Shown in pieces: positions 1 through 13,644 of a stretch of DNA of 64,000 bases. Position numbers and translations under genes: made by a program. Each line of letters starts with the position of its first letter. Position 1 is the stretch's first letter. This DNA is from Lagopus muta (Eukaryota > Chordata > Aves > Galliformes > Phasianidae): the NCBI RefSeq assembly GCF_023343835.1, contig NC_064437.1, forward strand, positions 42,247,967-42,311,966, in the 5' to 3' direction. The notes under the pieces were generated by a model that made no database searches, was not told where the DNA came from, and was given only the letters and a program-made list of their open reading frames with translations.

Positions 1-3000
1 TTACTGAAAGGCAGAATGTCTCTCACCCTGTGCCAGAAGTCTGTGGCTTGCTTGGAGAACTGGTCTTGCTTTACTGGTGAAATGGTACCACGTTTGCAGG
101 GAGAGTGACAAAGATTTAGGGGAAAAGAAAGCAGAGGAGGCAGACGGAAGGATCTGCTGCTTTTTTAGGCTCAGTCCTTCCTGCTTACTTGGCCAGAATT
201 CAAATGTGAAGCTTGCTAAGCTATCAGTGCAGAGACTTGAAGGGGGAACAGGACAAAAAGTTGGTACAGATTGGAGCATTATTGGTGCCTCCCCTCCAGC
301 CCAGCTAGACCTTTAGATAAACTTGTGCACAACTGAACTTAACTGCAACTCTCCTGCTTCCAGTTTCCTTTGAAATATGCCTCTCAGCCTCTCTTTGTGG
401 TGGTTGCTCCTGTTTTTTTTTTTTTCTTCCATCATTTTAATACTCCATTTTTCTCTTCCTCTCTCATCTCTGGAACGTGCCATTTGCACTTTCATCCCCA
501 ATCCTTTCTTCCTCTTACCTGCAATAAGAACACTGAAGCGTTAGACCCCAGCCAGAAGGATATTTGTGCTTCTCATGCCCCTTCCGCATTCTTCTTACCT
601 CCCTACCTCGCTCCATGCACTTCCATAACGTGACCCAGGTTTGCTTCCAGACTACAAACTCAGTTTGGTGTGCTCAGTGCTTTCTGAATATCCACACAGG
701 ATCTGCTCTGTGGTAGAAAGAGAACTAAGAAGAAAAAGCTGCAAAGGTATTATACCTGAAAGAGCAAAGGAATGGCTGTATGTGTAACTTGTGCAGCAAT
801 TTGAACTCTGTGAGTATGCAACTGTTCTTCTGCTTCACAGTATATGTCCATCAAACCAGCTGCAGCATGACCAGAACTTGATACCAGAGAAAACTGACCT
901 CTGTTTGCTGGGAAACAATGGGTTACTACTTAGCAAATTACGCTTTTTACTCTATCAGGCAGGCAGGCAGGAGGCTCCAACTGAAAGAACCATCACCAGC
1001 TCCTTCAGAACTGTCCCCTCTGCATTGCTGATACACAGCTGGCTTGGCAGGATGTCCCTGTGGGGTGATGCAAGTTGATGGGCTGCCCAGGCTGAGGCTG
1101 ACACCCACAAACTTCAGGACAGCAGTAAGAGCTGCAGCTCTGTCTGTATTCAGAGTGTAACAGGTTTTTAAAGCGTTTCACATTTTATACTGCTTTTTAA
1201 AAATTCTTTAGCCCGTGCTCTTGGCACCCAGTTATTTATATTGTGGCATTCACAGGGAAGCACTGCTGAAATGAAATCAGCAGCCCAGCCTGCAGCTGCC
1301 ATTTAGAACGTATTCACCTTGGCTTACTAACAGATGGCAAGCAGCTGTGAGAGGGTAAAAACCCTACCAGATGTCATTCAACATGATGCTAAATATGCAT
1401 CAGACCAGGACAAGAGCAGTTTTGCAGCTTTATCTAAGAAAAGCTGTTGGTTATTTGTGTCACAGGAGCACAGCAAAAGCAAAGAACAAACACACAAATT
1501 CGGCCTCACTGGTCTGCCTGAGCTACAAACATCTAGAGAGGTTTTATTAGTGAAGCTACGTATGTCTCCAGTCACAAGAGGTTTGCAGCAGTGATCTGCA
1601 GGAAATATAATAGTTAAATACAGATGTTGTCAATACACAGCCTGCAGAATTCCACAACTAAATCATATCTCACTTCACAACCAAACTAGGAGTGTCAAAG
1701 CAAGTGGTACTGCAGAAAAATAAACCATAAGAAAGTGACAGTAAAGACCAACAGCAGAGAGCAGGAATAAAACTGTCATCTCTTAAATTCTCAGCCATCA
1801 GTATGAACAGTCAACAGGGTATAATTTCATTTAACATTTAATCCTTTATCAGCATTATAACTGTAACATGGCCTTATAACTGCAGGTAGAGTTTGTAACC
1901 TTCACCAAATTAAAAACATCAGGGCTATGCTCAGCTAACTTAGATTAGCACAGCTGCCATCCTTGGGTTTCATTCCTCCTTTTACCCTAAGGACAACACC
2001 TGTCCTGGAAATATTTCAGCCTCACACCTGAACCCCCAACACTGCATGTCACAGGGCAGTTTCCTAGCCTGGAAGCACAGCCAGCATGTATTCCTACACC
2101 TGTACATGGTTCCTGTCTTACCTCAACAGAACACCTCATCTATATTTTACTGTAAGATTACATACAAAAGATTAGCTGAAACAACAATAGCTATCTCTGC
2201 TATATGCCCTAAAGGCCTGGGGTTTGCTATTGAGTTTATTATCATCAGCACCTGGAATCCATAATAGGAAATCTTACCCATCCTTACAATGCAGTAATCT
2301 TGATGGTGGCTGAGAGCACCCTCAATGCACATCAACCAAAGCTTCATGCTCCCAACTCTTTCATATTCTTGAGCAGTTCACTGATTTTTTTTTTTTAAAG
2401 TGGCTTTGTATTTGCTTGTTTACACCAAGAATTCCAACTGCCCTCCTCAGTGGTGTTTTTGTAGAGGAATAGAATAAAGTTGGAAGAAGAAATACATTTT
2501 CATCTCAGACCTGCCAGAACAGATGCACTTGTGTTCTGTTCCAAGGCAGAAATGCCAAGGGGGAGGAGCAGCTGTTGCTGCAGCCTCTGCAGCATCCCAC
2601 AGGACCCTGAGGTGGTACAAAGGGCCTGCTCTGCCTCCTGCTGCTACTGAAAACAACTCCAGTTTCTCAAGTTACATAAATAGCTGCAGCAGGAGCTGTG
2701 CAAATATTCGTAAAAATTGCTTGTCTGCTATTCCAAGTAATGCTTGTTCTGGAGGTAATTGTTACTCTTATTTTATAAGGAAAGAAAAGGAGAGAAGTCC
2801 TACACAGGGTGGCAGTCCCTCATGGCAAAAGGGGAGGCTGCCATCTGCTTACTTATACAGCAAGGATTCTGATAGTGATTTATTTACAGGCACAGAGACT
2901 CCAAGTAGCAGGCAACACCACCAAATCCACATTTGCACAGAGCTTGCTGCACTTAAACACTGCTCCTCTTGAACAGCATCTCCTCCCCAGTGACCAGAAA

Positions 3001-5600
3001 GGAGCTGAGCTCACACTGACAACGCTGCTGGCCCATGAGCTGCCAACTTCTGAGCTGAACTACACACCCCCTGCTAACAGTGATTAGTTAGAGGTTCCCT
3101 TTCTCAGGTTCCTGTCTATTCCATAGAGCTGACCAGGGGAAAAAGAGGCAGCTGTCAAACTGTCCAGTTGTTCCACAGTCTGAACAAGTTCAAGATCTCT
3201 ACCTTCTCATGGGATTGATTTCCATCTGGTATACTGAAGAGGAAAGATCAGTTATAGTTGTCTTCTTGCTTGCAGCATACCAGTCAACAACAACTCCATT
3301 CAGAACCCAGGCTCCAGGGATTATGCCACAAACAAGAAAACTGCATTTCCAGGAAGGGTTAGAAGTCCTGGGATAAGCAAAGCTGTACAAACATTGGATG
3401 CTCAAGTGAGCAAAGTGAATAGTTAGTTGGAACGAAGTACTGGTTCATAATATTCGTAATTCCATTTGATTGAGCAAGCCGTTGAAAGGGAAACATGCTG
3501 CACTTGTCTTCCCTAATTAATTCCATCAGAATTCCTTCGCTGAAAACTCTTTCAAAATTAAAAGCAGAAATGCCTTGTGTGCTACTTCAGAGCAGTGCAA
3601 GAGGCAGCGTGCAAGTGCTGATTCTTAGATGGCAAATTCTCCAGTGAGTAAATCCGTATTACTGAAGGTCTCCATCGTGAAGCTGCTAAACAAAGGAAGG
3701 AGATGGAGTAAATGCCACCTGACAGGAATAATAGTCCAGTTGATAAAAATCATGTTACCCAAGAAACAAGATCAGCCAGAGTGCCTCTGAAAGAGCTGCT
3801 TTGTTCTGAACTTGCTCAGGTTATGTTTTTCTTTTTCAGATAACACTTTAAAAGAGTCCTCTAGCATTTTTTGACCTGTACAATACAGGCCACAGGCAAT
3901 TCATACTCTCAAGTCAAGCATATTTGTGAAAGTATTTAAGTTTATCTAACAACTCAATAGAAAATATTAGGTAGCTTCCTTGTTAACTATGCTGCCTGTT
4001 AAAATGTAAACCCTTTCTAATGTTGAAGGATGTCTGTTTTCCAGCACTAACTGCTGGCTACCCTTGCCTGCTAAATGCAAGAACTGTTTTTGGATTTCAG
4101 CATCTGTCTAACCCCTGTTGCACCTCACCACTCTGCAATCTAAACTCCACAAACTTCAGTAGCATCATAGTAGCCCCTCATTCTTACACAGCATCAAGAT
4201 GCCAAATGCAGAGACAGCACAGCCACTGCACTCCTTGTTCACTCATTTCATTCATGTATAGTCTCCATGTTTTTTATTTGTACTGAAACATTTTGCAACA
4301 AATTCCTCATTTATGAAACAAAGAGGCCCAACTCAACAAATAGTAGAAAAACACAACCAAACCAACAAGAAATAGAAAAAAATTGCAAAAACCACCATAG
4401 TACAGTGTAGCTGAAAAGTCAGCAAGCATTCATTGTGAATTGTGATGGGCTCTTGAATTTCAGTGGACAGTGTATTACTTTCAAAAGACTTTTTATTGCA
4501 AACTTTGTTGGCACAGCAGTTAGATAATGATACTGCCACTGTGTTTCTGAGTGTGTTCCAAAAAAAGCTCACCAGCAGCAGCAGCTCAGCCACTGAATTT
4601 CTCTTCTGCCTGCTCAGACACTTGACTAGTTGCATGGAAGGAAAAATAGAAAAGATATGGAGAAGTCCAAAGGATCCAGCAAGTTTGCCTTTTTGTTCTC
4701 TACAGATCAAGAATTGCTATGTATTTTCTTTCATATTTACCTGGTTAAAATAAAGTCTTTGTACCCAGAGATTATTCATTCTATGTGAAAGCATCTACAG
4801 GTTGCATTTTCCCAAAACAACAAAACCAATCTGTTCAGACTGAGTTCATACACATGTACTACTGTCAGTCAATCAGTCATAATGGAATCCAAAAAAGTCC
4901 CCACGGTGAAAGTGCTTTAACTCCAAGAACTCCCAACACTTTGCTACAGAAGTTATGCATATTCCTCAACGAAAAAAAAAAGCAGCTCCAGCAATCAAGT
5001 TGTATTTCTATTTCTGTTTCTATTTTAAATAAATTCAGTATTATAGCAATATTTACGTGTTCTATCAGATTACTCAAATACTCCTAATTAGTAAAAAGCA
5101 TTTTTACAACAATTATCAAAAGGTTTTACAATGCAGCATTTGTGTTTTCAGAAAAACAATCGAATGTGTAATAAGCATTGAATCAGCAGTCCCAAATCCA
5201 CAAAAGAGAACACTGTCCCTCCTGCATGGTATTCCTGCCTCCCCATGAATGCAGCAACATTTTCCAGATATTGACAGCACATTGCTATGGGTAAAAGACA
5301 TTTTGGAAATACAGCAAATTGGAGCATCAGCTTTAAAGAAAAGTTTCGTGACAAGAGTTTCATTCAAGCCACATCATTTTGCAGTTTTCTGAAAGCATAC
5401 TACTAGTGGAAAAATCCTAATCCTGTCTAAGATAGTATGCATATAGACAGCATTCAATTATGCCTTTAAATCCATACTTGGCATGCTATAAAATGCTTTA
5501 AATTCAGACCTCGTCTCTTCTCCCAAATGGTGCTACTCCTTCTGTCTCTTTTCCCAATCAGTCACATCTCCTGAATTGAAACAGCCTCTTATTCTGTTGC
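1..5600. other. Single-copy AT-rich DNA, no gene recognised
   Basis: Open frames here are short (149 codons at most), lack convincing splice context and resemble no family I know. Only low-complexity tracts stand out: a T run near 413-426, a (CAGG)4-like stretch near 958-971 and a T run near 2,384. No CR1 or LTR remnant was recognised, although very old copies could have been missed. Confidence 0.5.
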
Positions 5601-5619
5601 ACCTTTATTAGAGCCAATG

Positions 5620-5817
5620 CTACCTAATTTCAGTTAAACACATGCCCATGCTCTGTAAAGTGATAGTGGTGTGCCCTGCCAGTCCAGCCTGAGCTCTATG
5701 AGATTCAAGCAGGTTAGTTACTAGGTTCATATCCACATCAACTGATGTCAACTCAGCATCTTCCTCTTCAGGTGCACGGCCAGTATTTTCAGATGTAATT
5801 GCTTTAACACAACTTGC
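5620..5817 (-). pseudogene. ECD: ECD pseudogene, last-exon remnant
   Basis: A 66-codon open block preceded by a good acceptor (pyrimidine-rich tract, then ACCACAG ending at 5,818). It contains TSVDVDMNLVTNLLES, then AQAGLAG, then LQSMG, which match the conserved C-terminus of ECD (human: VDVDLNLV, LES, QAGLAG, LQSMG). An acidic EEED stretch precedes it, as in the family. The C-terminal tail after LQSMG is shorter than in human. A minus-strand AATAAA lies at 5,604-5,609, only 11 nt after the stop. This exon is intact by itself, unlike the upstream ones. Confidence 0.8.
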
Positions 5818-5999
5818 CTGTGGTAAGTGTTAAAGAAAAAGTCTCATTAACAGAATCATACACAAACTAAGACTACTGCTGCCATCAGAACGGACCACAT
5901 ACTGGTAAAGCTTTGTATTAACAGGGAGTTGGTTTTACGTGTTTCAGCACTTTCCATCTGACGGACAGTGAATGCCAGGTACTTGATCTGGTGAATGTG

Positions 6000-6349
6000 T
6001 GCATGGTGTTCCTGACCTACTGCAATCAAAATCAGAAACTGGAGTGCATATCTTACCGTTTAAGAAGTCCAGACTTTGTGGCTTAAACAAACAGGTTGTG
6101 TCAACCAGAAATGACTGCCCACGAGTAACAACTCTAACAGCCATAGGACATGACAGAAGTAGGCAAAGAAACCATACAATTGCTCCTCTTTCACCACAAA
6201 TAACTGTTTGTGATGGGAAAAGTGCATCATCCTGCTCACCATCCGCTGGAGGAAGACAAACAGCTTCTCCCAAGCTCCTTCACATCAAGTGTTGGCCATA
6301 GCAGTGTCAAGATTTCATCGTTAGGACTCACTTCAGAGCTTTCACTTTC
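6000..6349 (-). pseudogene. ECD: ECD pseudogene, exon remnant with frameshift
   Basis: Begins after a CATTTCAG acceptor. The first frame reads SSEVSPNDEILTLL, matching the ECD segment SSLAMSPGEEILTLL. After about 40 residues the match moves to another frame (EAVCLPPADGEQDDAL against human EAANLPPEDDDQWLDL), so a frameshift lies near 6,270-6,280. A later piece, LFKPQSLDFLN, resembles the family's ITFDADSFLNYF and ends at a GTAAG-type donor. Confidence 0.65.
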
Positions 6350-7839
6350 CTGAAATGGATTTTTGTTTGCACTGCCACGCCAACACTGACACCTATACAC
6401 ATTTTTACTGAAATTCCACGTTATTCCTTCTATGCAAATAAGTAAAAAGACATGCAAATCATGGGGAACTACCAGAGTACTACACAGTATTAGCCAAAAT
6501 AAGAGTAAATTAGTGACATTCCTTGTTGTCTCCAAAGAGTATTTCTCTTCCACTTACTTTGCTTTTAATGCTTATTTTGTCTTTCAATTCAAATATTCAG
6601 ACCCCCAGAGTTGCACACTGGTACTCCAAGCAACTAGCAGTCAAGGTATTTTGAACTGGCAAATGCTCAGATATTTTTGCAATTTTTTTTAATTGGATCA
6701 TCTGGAGATAGTCATAGCCAGCTCTGACTAAAGGAGACAGATTACTACTTGTTATTCACTGGGATTGCTTCTCAGTGAAGCTTAAACAATTTCTGCAGCC
6801 AACTAACCAAATGACTAATACCTTTCAGTCATCTCTTAACTCAGTTAGTATAGCTTAATACTTTATAGAACCAAGATAAATAGTGAAGCCATGACTTCTA
6901 CTGGTAGCATAGTAGAGGAATTAATACTCATCTGCAGAAGGCACAGCATCTATATGAAGCACACAAAGGAGAAAGGGTTCCAACTTTTTTGAGAAGGTCT
7001 TAAGAAAAACAAACTCTGAAATACTTGCAGGCATTATGTATTCACTGATTACACGTAGCTCTCACCTTCCTGACTTATTAACAGATTGCTGGAAGTAGCA
7101 TTCTGCCGTAAGCAACAACTACGGGTATATCACAGAGCCTGCCATTTCTCCCCATTCAACACAAGCAGGAATGTAAACAATTCTTCCTCCGCTTGCCTTT
7201 CACAGCACATTTCATAATGGCTGCTATTCAAACTGATATTTCTTACTGAGAAAAATCAAAACAAGTTATACAGCGCTCTGCCATTTATACGTGGAGAACA
7301 ATATGGGAAATGGGCCTGAGGTGCTTTCAGTCAGATATAAAGACATTCTGCTGCAGTATCACATAGTCTACATGAAAAGCAATCAAAGTGAATACAGTAA
7401 TTCCCACAGCAGGGCACTGAAGTCACAGCTGTATACATATTGTGAATAAATTGCACGATGCTTGGAATTACTCTCTGAAGTGGTATTGTGATACCATAAG
7501 AATGCTCTCTTCTTCCAGTAAATAGAAGATATAAACCTAACCATTCCAATGGTATTTCCCAGTTTTACAATCTACAAAACTTAAACAGTCAAAACCTCTT
7601 CTTCCCACTTTTCCCTTTCTAAAACCCAGAGTAAATAGACAAATTCTGAAGGGGAACAAACCACGCACAACTCCTTTGAACAAATTCATGGATTTTTCCA
7701 TAGGTGGAAGCATTACATTTTGTGTTCTGCTAGAAACACTTACACAAATTCAAGAGCTAAATGATGCTTTTGTTTTTCTTTCCTGGAATGCATACAAAAC
7801 GCATGCAGACAATACTTCACCTTAAAATAATCTTTTCCC

Positions 7840-7946
7840 TTCAGGCTACTGAAGTCTCTCCCACAGGGGACTTCTGAACACATTTCTCTTCAAAGATCAG
7901 GATATGCTTCACAGCATTTAGAGCACAAAATTTCAAATCCACAAAC
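7840..7946 (-). pseudogene. ECD: ECD pseudogene, exon remnant with internal stop
   Basis: Follows a TTACACAG acceptor ending at 7,947. It reads CGFEILCSKC, matching HGFEILCSKC of ECD, and runs into a TGA about 19 codons in. A little further on, SPLWERLQ in a shifted frame matches the family's SPLWASFLESL, then another stop. Position and order agree with the flanking exons. Confidence 0.72.
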
Positions 7947-8754
7947 CTGTGTAAGAGATGCAATGATATATTCTCAATATGTGAGAAACTTGAGCACAGC
8001 TCTAAATGGCTGCATTAAGAACTCCCCATCACTGAGCATCCGGTTCTGCCATCTAGGAAGGAGAGACCAAAGCTGACTACAAGACCAAAATGGTTTATTA
8101 CCACTGCAGGAAGAGAGATTCCGACTTCCAAAGCAAGATACCATAACCTGACATGCAAAGTCTGTCTACAGGGAAAGTAACTGAAAAGCAAGCCATGGGA
8201 GAGACCTATAGCTCACCAACTGCTGCTCATGAGCAAGCACTAATACTGTAACTGTATTAATGTTTTGTGTTGAACTGCTAAGCTGCATAGCCTATACAAA
8301 CATGCTGCACCGAGGCACAAGCTTCGGGGCAGGCAATTTCAGAAAAGAAAACTTGCTCTCAGATGTGGCTGCATTTCTACTTGGAGCAGAGACCAAGGGC
8401 ACACTGAGCCTTCTGCATTTGCAGCAAACAAGTCCCACGCTGTTCCTATTTCAGATGTTGCCTACGCTTACTTTGTACTGCAAAGACACACTGTAACACA
8501 TTCTACATGCTTTGTGCCAGATTTGATGGGCATACATAGGCATGGGCTGTACCAGCCTTGAGACTTCAATCCTGCCTGGAATGGTTTCGAGAGGTGGAAG
8601 CACAGGAGTGCTCCATTCTGTACATAGCCCCCCACAATACTGCATTTGCAGAAAAATCAGAACTGACAACTTGCTCATGCTACTCTGTAAAAGAGGCCAT
8701 CTACAAGTAAAACCTCTCGGACCAAACCCCAGACAAAACTAAGTACAAAAATCA

Positions 8755-8964
<210 letters not shown>

Positions 8965-9209
8965 TCAACTTTCCAGCAGTTCCATGCACATTTCATTTTA
9001 AATCACCAATATTACCGACTTTATCTGAGAGAGTATGTCAGATAGGTATATTTGCCTAAGATGAATGAGTCACTTTTCAGGCTTCACAAAGAATATTCCA
9101 GGTTCCCAGCATCTCTAAATGAATGTGAACATCATTAACATAATACATTAAAAATGCAAAACAGTACTTATACCAAAAAGGTATATATTAAAAAAGAAAA
9201 ACAGCATTA

Positions 9210-9632
<423 letters not shown>

Positions 9633-9809
9633 TTAGAAGGCAGTTTATAACTCCCCACTAAGTACAATGCTCCAGGAAAACTTCTAGCTGGAGAAGTACC
9701 AGCTTTACCACAACTAACAGGACAATGACTGAACACAACAGAGAACCCCAGCAGCCCAGAATCAGTACTCTCTCCCAGAACACCAAGAAAAGCCACATAC
9801 ATGCCCAAT

Positions 9810-9970
9810 GATGTGTTTATACACAGCTTTTCAATTGGTTCTGCATTCAGGAACTCCTCTGAATGTGCAGATCACGATGTTAACATTTTTCAGATAGTTA
9901 GGCCTTCAGCAGGTAGTTCCCACTGCTGCTCTTCAGTCTCCGACAGCAGAATGATGTCCAGCTCCCCCTT
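9810..9970 (-). pseudogene. ECD: ECD pseudogene, exon with two in-frame stops
   Basis: Follows a TCTTTTAG acceptor. It reads KGELDII (human HGELCII) and, after two in-frame TGA codons, SAHSEEFLNAEPI (human TAHSEKILASESI). The roughly 350 bp separating this block from the next exon is an intron in the expected position. Confidence 0.72.
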
Positions 9971-10061
9971 CTAAAAGAATAGCTGGCAAACAGAAGCATT
10001 TTCATCAGATAGGAAAAGAACAGTGATACAAGAAATGCAAAGTTACATTTCATATATCAGG

Positions 10062-10195
10062 GAACCATGGAATGGCTTAGATTGGAAGGGACCTCAAAGC
10101 CCACTCAGCCCCAAATCCTGCTGTGGGTTGACTGCCCTCCAGAAGTTCAAGGCTGCCCAGGGCCCCATCTACAGCAGGGGGCATCTCCAGGTTTG
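10062..10195 (-). mobile_element. CR1 LINE 3' fragment
   Basis: The plus strand begins with the inverted CR1 tail (GATTGGAAGGGACCTCAAAG) and continues through the characteristic CR1 3'-UTR reading inward. It is a short 5'-truncated insertion lying in an intron of the ECD pseudogene, between the 10.5-kb and 9.97-kb exons. Confidence 0.8.
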
Positions 10196-10514
10196 GTAAA
10201 TTACATCTTTTTCTCTCCTTCATATCAGCAACACTGAAGATCTCCCTTCAGCTTGAGACGTGCCTCAAGAGAATCCTCCAGCAGAACTGTGAGCACAGGC
10301 TGCAAACTCACAGAGATCTCAGCCCAACATCAGAGGGCCCAGGACTAGAAGATGCTGTATGGCAATATACTTAGAAACCCATGCTGTTGGCTAAAGTAAG
10401 CCTTAAGACCTGAACTCACCAAGAACAGCCAGAAAACCTGAATTTTCAGCAGCTAGAGATGTGAGGATGTTGAAAAAGGTGCCCAATATTTTGCAGCAGG
10501 CCACCTGCTGTTGC

Positions 10515-10600
10515 ACTCACTCTGTTCTCAGGACTCGCCACTTCAGACAGAAATCAGCTGCTTCTACCAGCAGTAGCCTTTAGGTTTCACCTCAGCACAG
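10515..10600 (-). pseudogene. ECD: ECD pseudogene, most N-terminal remnant found
   Basis: The minus strand reads LLLVEAADF followed, after a small frameshift, by PENRV. Human ECD has FLLIEAADF and PENSTNRV in this region. Frames are broken on both sides, so the boundaries are approximate. Confidence 0.6.
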
Positions 10601-10829
10601 TATCATTCCACACAATCTCTTTTTGAGGCATCAGTGCATAGCTTTGTCCTGCTCTCAGCTCACAGATAGCCTGGGTTACCTAATTCTATAGCAGAAACAA
10701 AAGGGGAAAGGAGAAAAATAATTCCTAATTAGAACTAGAACTAGAAATAGCATCCAACTTCACAAAAGTAATCAGGGAGAAAGTTCACGTTCTGCTTTAC
10801 CACTGGATGTCTTGCATCACTGTGGCAAA

Positions 10830-11168
10830 CAAACAGACCAATATAACAGAAAAAGCCTTACAACGAAGAAATGATAATGGAAGAACTAGCACAACCGACA
10901 GGAGAAATAAAAAAGGGGAAAAAATTGCTCACCAATAACAGAAGATACTAGGATTGCTGGAAAAACCTTCACCAAGGAGGGATCTCCAGAAAGAGATCCT
11001 TCCCCAGTGGCAGTCAGCCCTTAAATGAGGTCTAAGAGAGGTGCAGCCAGGCTCCACCCCATTTGGTCACACAGCTGAATTGCCTTCACCTGCGCTTCCA
11101 GGGCAACCCTGGTCCTTTCCCCAGATGCTCTATCAGTGGTTGAGGCCGTGACTCAACAGTTACCATAC
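10830..11168 (-). mobile_element. Solo ERV LTR, family A, copy 1
   Basis: Read on the minus strand, it starts near 11,168, carries GCGCAGGTGAAGGCAATTCA, a TATA-like CATTTAAG, and then a run similar to the copy at 39.3 kb. No internal retroviral gene was recognised next to it, so a solo LTR is likely. The inner (3') boundary is uncertain. Confidence 0.6.
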
Positions 11169-11299
11169 AACCATCAAGGCCATCAGGAGTCAGAGCTAAC
11201 ACAGCTAAATGCATGCTATGCTTTTTGCATAAATGTTTCTTGAATAAATAATGTACCCCATGGAAACTTCTACACAAGCATTGCAACAAGCTATTCTAT

Positions 11300-11365
11300 A
11301 CCAGGAACTGGACTCCATCCTTACACATCCCTTCCAACTCAGAATGTTCTACAATTCACAGGTTT
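11300..11365 (+). mobile_element. CR1 LINE 3' tail
   Basis: Contains CCCTTCCAACTCAGAATGTT and an imperfect ATTCTATGATT-type end, the usual CR1 3' terminus. Only the last tens of bases are recognisable. Confidence 0.6.
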
Positions 11366-11369
11366 TTGT

Positions 11370-13225
11370 TTTGTTTTGTTTGTTTTCTGTTTTTACAGAA
11401 AAACACTCATCTATTTTTCTGCGATCGCATTGTTGGCTTCTGTTTTATTTTTTCTTCCTTCATTACCTCCCTCCCCCCACAGTATGTGCATCTCATTGAG
11501 CGTGAAATCTCAAAGGAATGGGATTAGCCTTCTGTTACTCCAACTGACGATGGGAATTCATGGTCTGCTTGTCCGAGTCACGCAGCCACCTCCACTGAGG
11601 ACAGCCCCATCTTCTCTTGGGGCTATGATGTGACACCTTTTTGAGATGTTTCTAGTAACTTGAAACCTGATAATGGGTGGGCAAATGGAAAAGAGTCATC
11701 TCTGCTTTTGGCACTCAAGGTTTCTGTTTTGCCTGTCACCTTCCTTGTTTTGCTTCTTTGCCTCTCATTCTGTGTTTTCAGTTAAAAAACACCAAAGCAA
11801 AATCTTTTGGAGAGATCTTTCAGTATCTCATATTCAATTTTTTCCACTGAGAAAGGACTCTATCTAGTTATGGTTGTTGGATGATTTTTGTTATTTTGGT
11901 TTTTTTTTTTAAATACATGTAAGCAATAGGAAGATGATAAAAATCCTCAGGATACAGAAGAGGAGTGGAGCCTCTTTTAGAGAGCAGTGGTAGAGAAATT
12001 ATTCCAGTGCTCTCTGTAAGGACGATACAGTACTGCTCTCCTCAGTGCAAAGTTCTGCCTGAAGAGATTTCTTGAACACTAAAATATGTTGCTCATTCTT
12101 CAGTTCAGGAAGTGCTGTTAGCTTTACTTGCTGGCAATCCTTTTTATAGCAATTATTATGGCCATAGCAGTCCTCTGTACATCATCTTTATCTATTCTTG
12201 ATGCTGAAGCTTTGACTGTGAGTACCAATAATATACCTACAAAGGCTGGTACGAGCTTCCTGTCTCTCAGGACTCCCTTGTCACTCTCGGTAGCTGCAGG
12301 TACTGAAGTTTCTTGTACATTCTCTTTTACTCTATCATTTTCTCTCATACTGCTTGTGCTCAGTCCTCCCTTTAATTCTGCTCTCTTTGGCTCTTATTTT
12401 TTCCTAAAGAAGTCTACTCTATTGCACATTTGATACTCAAAAAAGCAAGCCTCACTTTCTGGAACCAACAGTATTTTCCTTTAGCTACGCCTCCAGCATC
12501 CCACATTTCTCCCTTTTATATTTCAGCGTACTGAATTCACGTATGTGCACTTATGCACTGAAGCACCTTTCTTCAGTTTTTATCTTTGTCTCTTTCTATT
12601 CAGTGATTTCATTTCCCGAGTTTAACCCTTACTAAAGTCTCCCACCCAAATCTCATCCTCCTCAACCTATTGGTCACTTTCAGTACAACTGTTCTTTCTT
12701 TATTTGATTTTTTTTTCCCCTGGTTCTGTTACACCTGCAGTTTTGATAGATTCTGGGGAAAACAAGAAAATTCTTTGTAACGTCCCTTCCAGTTTTCTGT
12801 GAAGCTCATCAGCCATCAGCAAGGCTAAATTCTTCTCCTCTTTCTTGTTAGGGTATTCACAAAAACAACAAAAAACCCTACCAGCTTTGAGGTTTATAAT
12901 GTCATAGGAAAAAGATACAAAGCAATAAGATGTGGTTTGAGGTTGATCGAATGTGTCAAGAGTGTGGAGGAAAAGAGTGCAAAACCCATATGAGTGCAAA
13001 GGTACAATATTGCAAGCGTTATGTTATTGGATAAAACAGTATATAAAAGTAATTTCAGGTCAGCCTCCTGGCTACTAAAACTGCACTTATTTTCCATTTG
13101 CAATACTGTAGTTTAAGAACATAAAGACTTATATATTAAGAAAGGTTAAACTGGATACAACAGGAAGTCAAGCATTAAATATTTGTTATACCATATTTTT
13201 GTTTAAAATAGCAATTTAATAGTGT
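11370..13225. other. No gene recognised
   Basis: AT-rich DNA with pyrimidine-rich stretches on the plus strand. Open frames are under 105 codons and have no family resemblance that I can see. Confidence 0.45.
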
Positions 13226-13229
13226 AGAG

Positions 13230-13640
13230 GAAAGGCTGAGTCAGGAGTTAAAACAGTGATTGAGCACCTGGTGGGAAGACAGGGCCAACCCGTGGGAGCT
13301 CAGGTGCACGCAATGCAGCTGAATGACTGGGAGTGGTGGAGTCAGGATCCACCCCTTCCTAGCCCTCATTTAAGGGTTGACAGTGGAAGGAAGGGCATCT
13401 CTTGATGGAGGTCTTTGTAGAATCTGTGCCCTTCTGAAGGTAAGCAGTCTCTTTTGTTGTTGTGGTGGTTTTTTTTTTTTGGGGGGGGGGGGTTTTTTTG
13501 TGGCTGTTCTGTTTGAGCAAATCCTTGCTTGCTGTATCTTGGGACTTTACTGCTCTGTTGTTGTTGTTGCTGCTGTGCTTTCTATTGTGTTACATGTTTT
13601 GAGTTTTGGCAAGTTTAGTCCACTTTGTTTTTAGCCAGAA
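13230..13640 (+). mobile_element. Solo ERV LTR, family A subgroup, copy 2
   Basis: Shares GAGCACCTGGTGGGAAG, GGAGTGGTGGA, CAGGATCCACC and the CATTTAAG TATA-like box with the inverted copy at 36.0-36.3 kb. Its 3' half carries a T12-G12-T7 tract (13,469-13,499). The start and end are approximate. Confidence 0.65.
13469..13499 (+). repeat. T12-G12-T7 homopolymer block
   Basis: A run of 12 T, then 12 G, then 7 T. The unbroken G run could form an intermolecular quadruplex or cause polymerase slippage. It lies inside the LTR copy and is absent from the related copy at 36 kb. Confidence 0.9.
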
Positions 13641-13644
13641 GAAA

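Noticed and set aside
2523-2972. 149-codon plus-strand ORF
   Set aside because: The composition is biased and patchy (serine- and alanine-rich), there is no promoter or splice context, and a second frame overlaps it. No domain recognised.
8472-8684. Open 213-nt block with AG/GT borders inside the ECD pseudogene
   Set aside because: It lies between two recognised ECD exons, but none of its frames resembles ECD and the neighbouring exons are already accounted for. Probably a chance open frame.
12124-12348. 74-codon minus-strand ORF resembling a small membrane protein
   Set aside because: The opposite strand is equally open and hydrophobic over the same bases, typical of a chance frame in pyrimidine-rich sequence.
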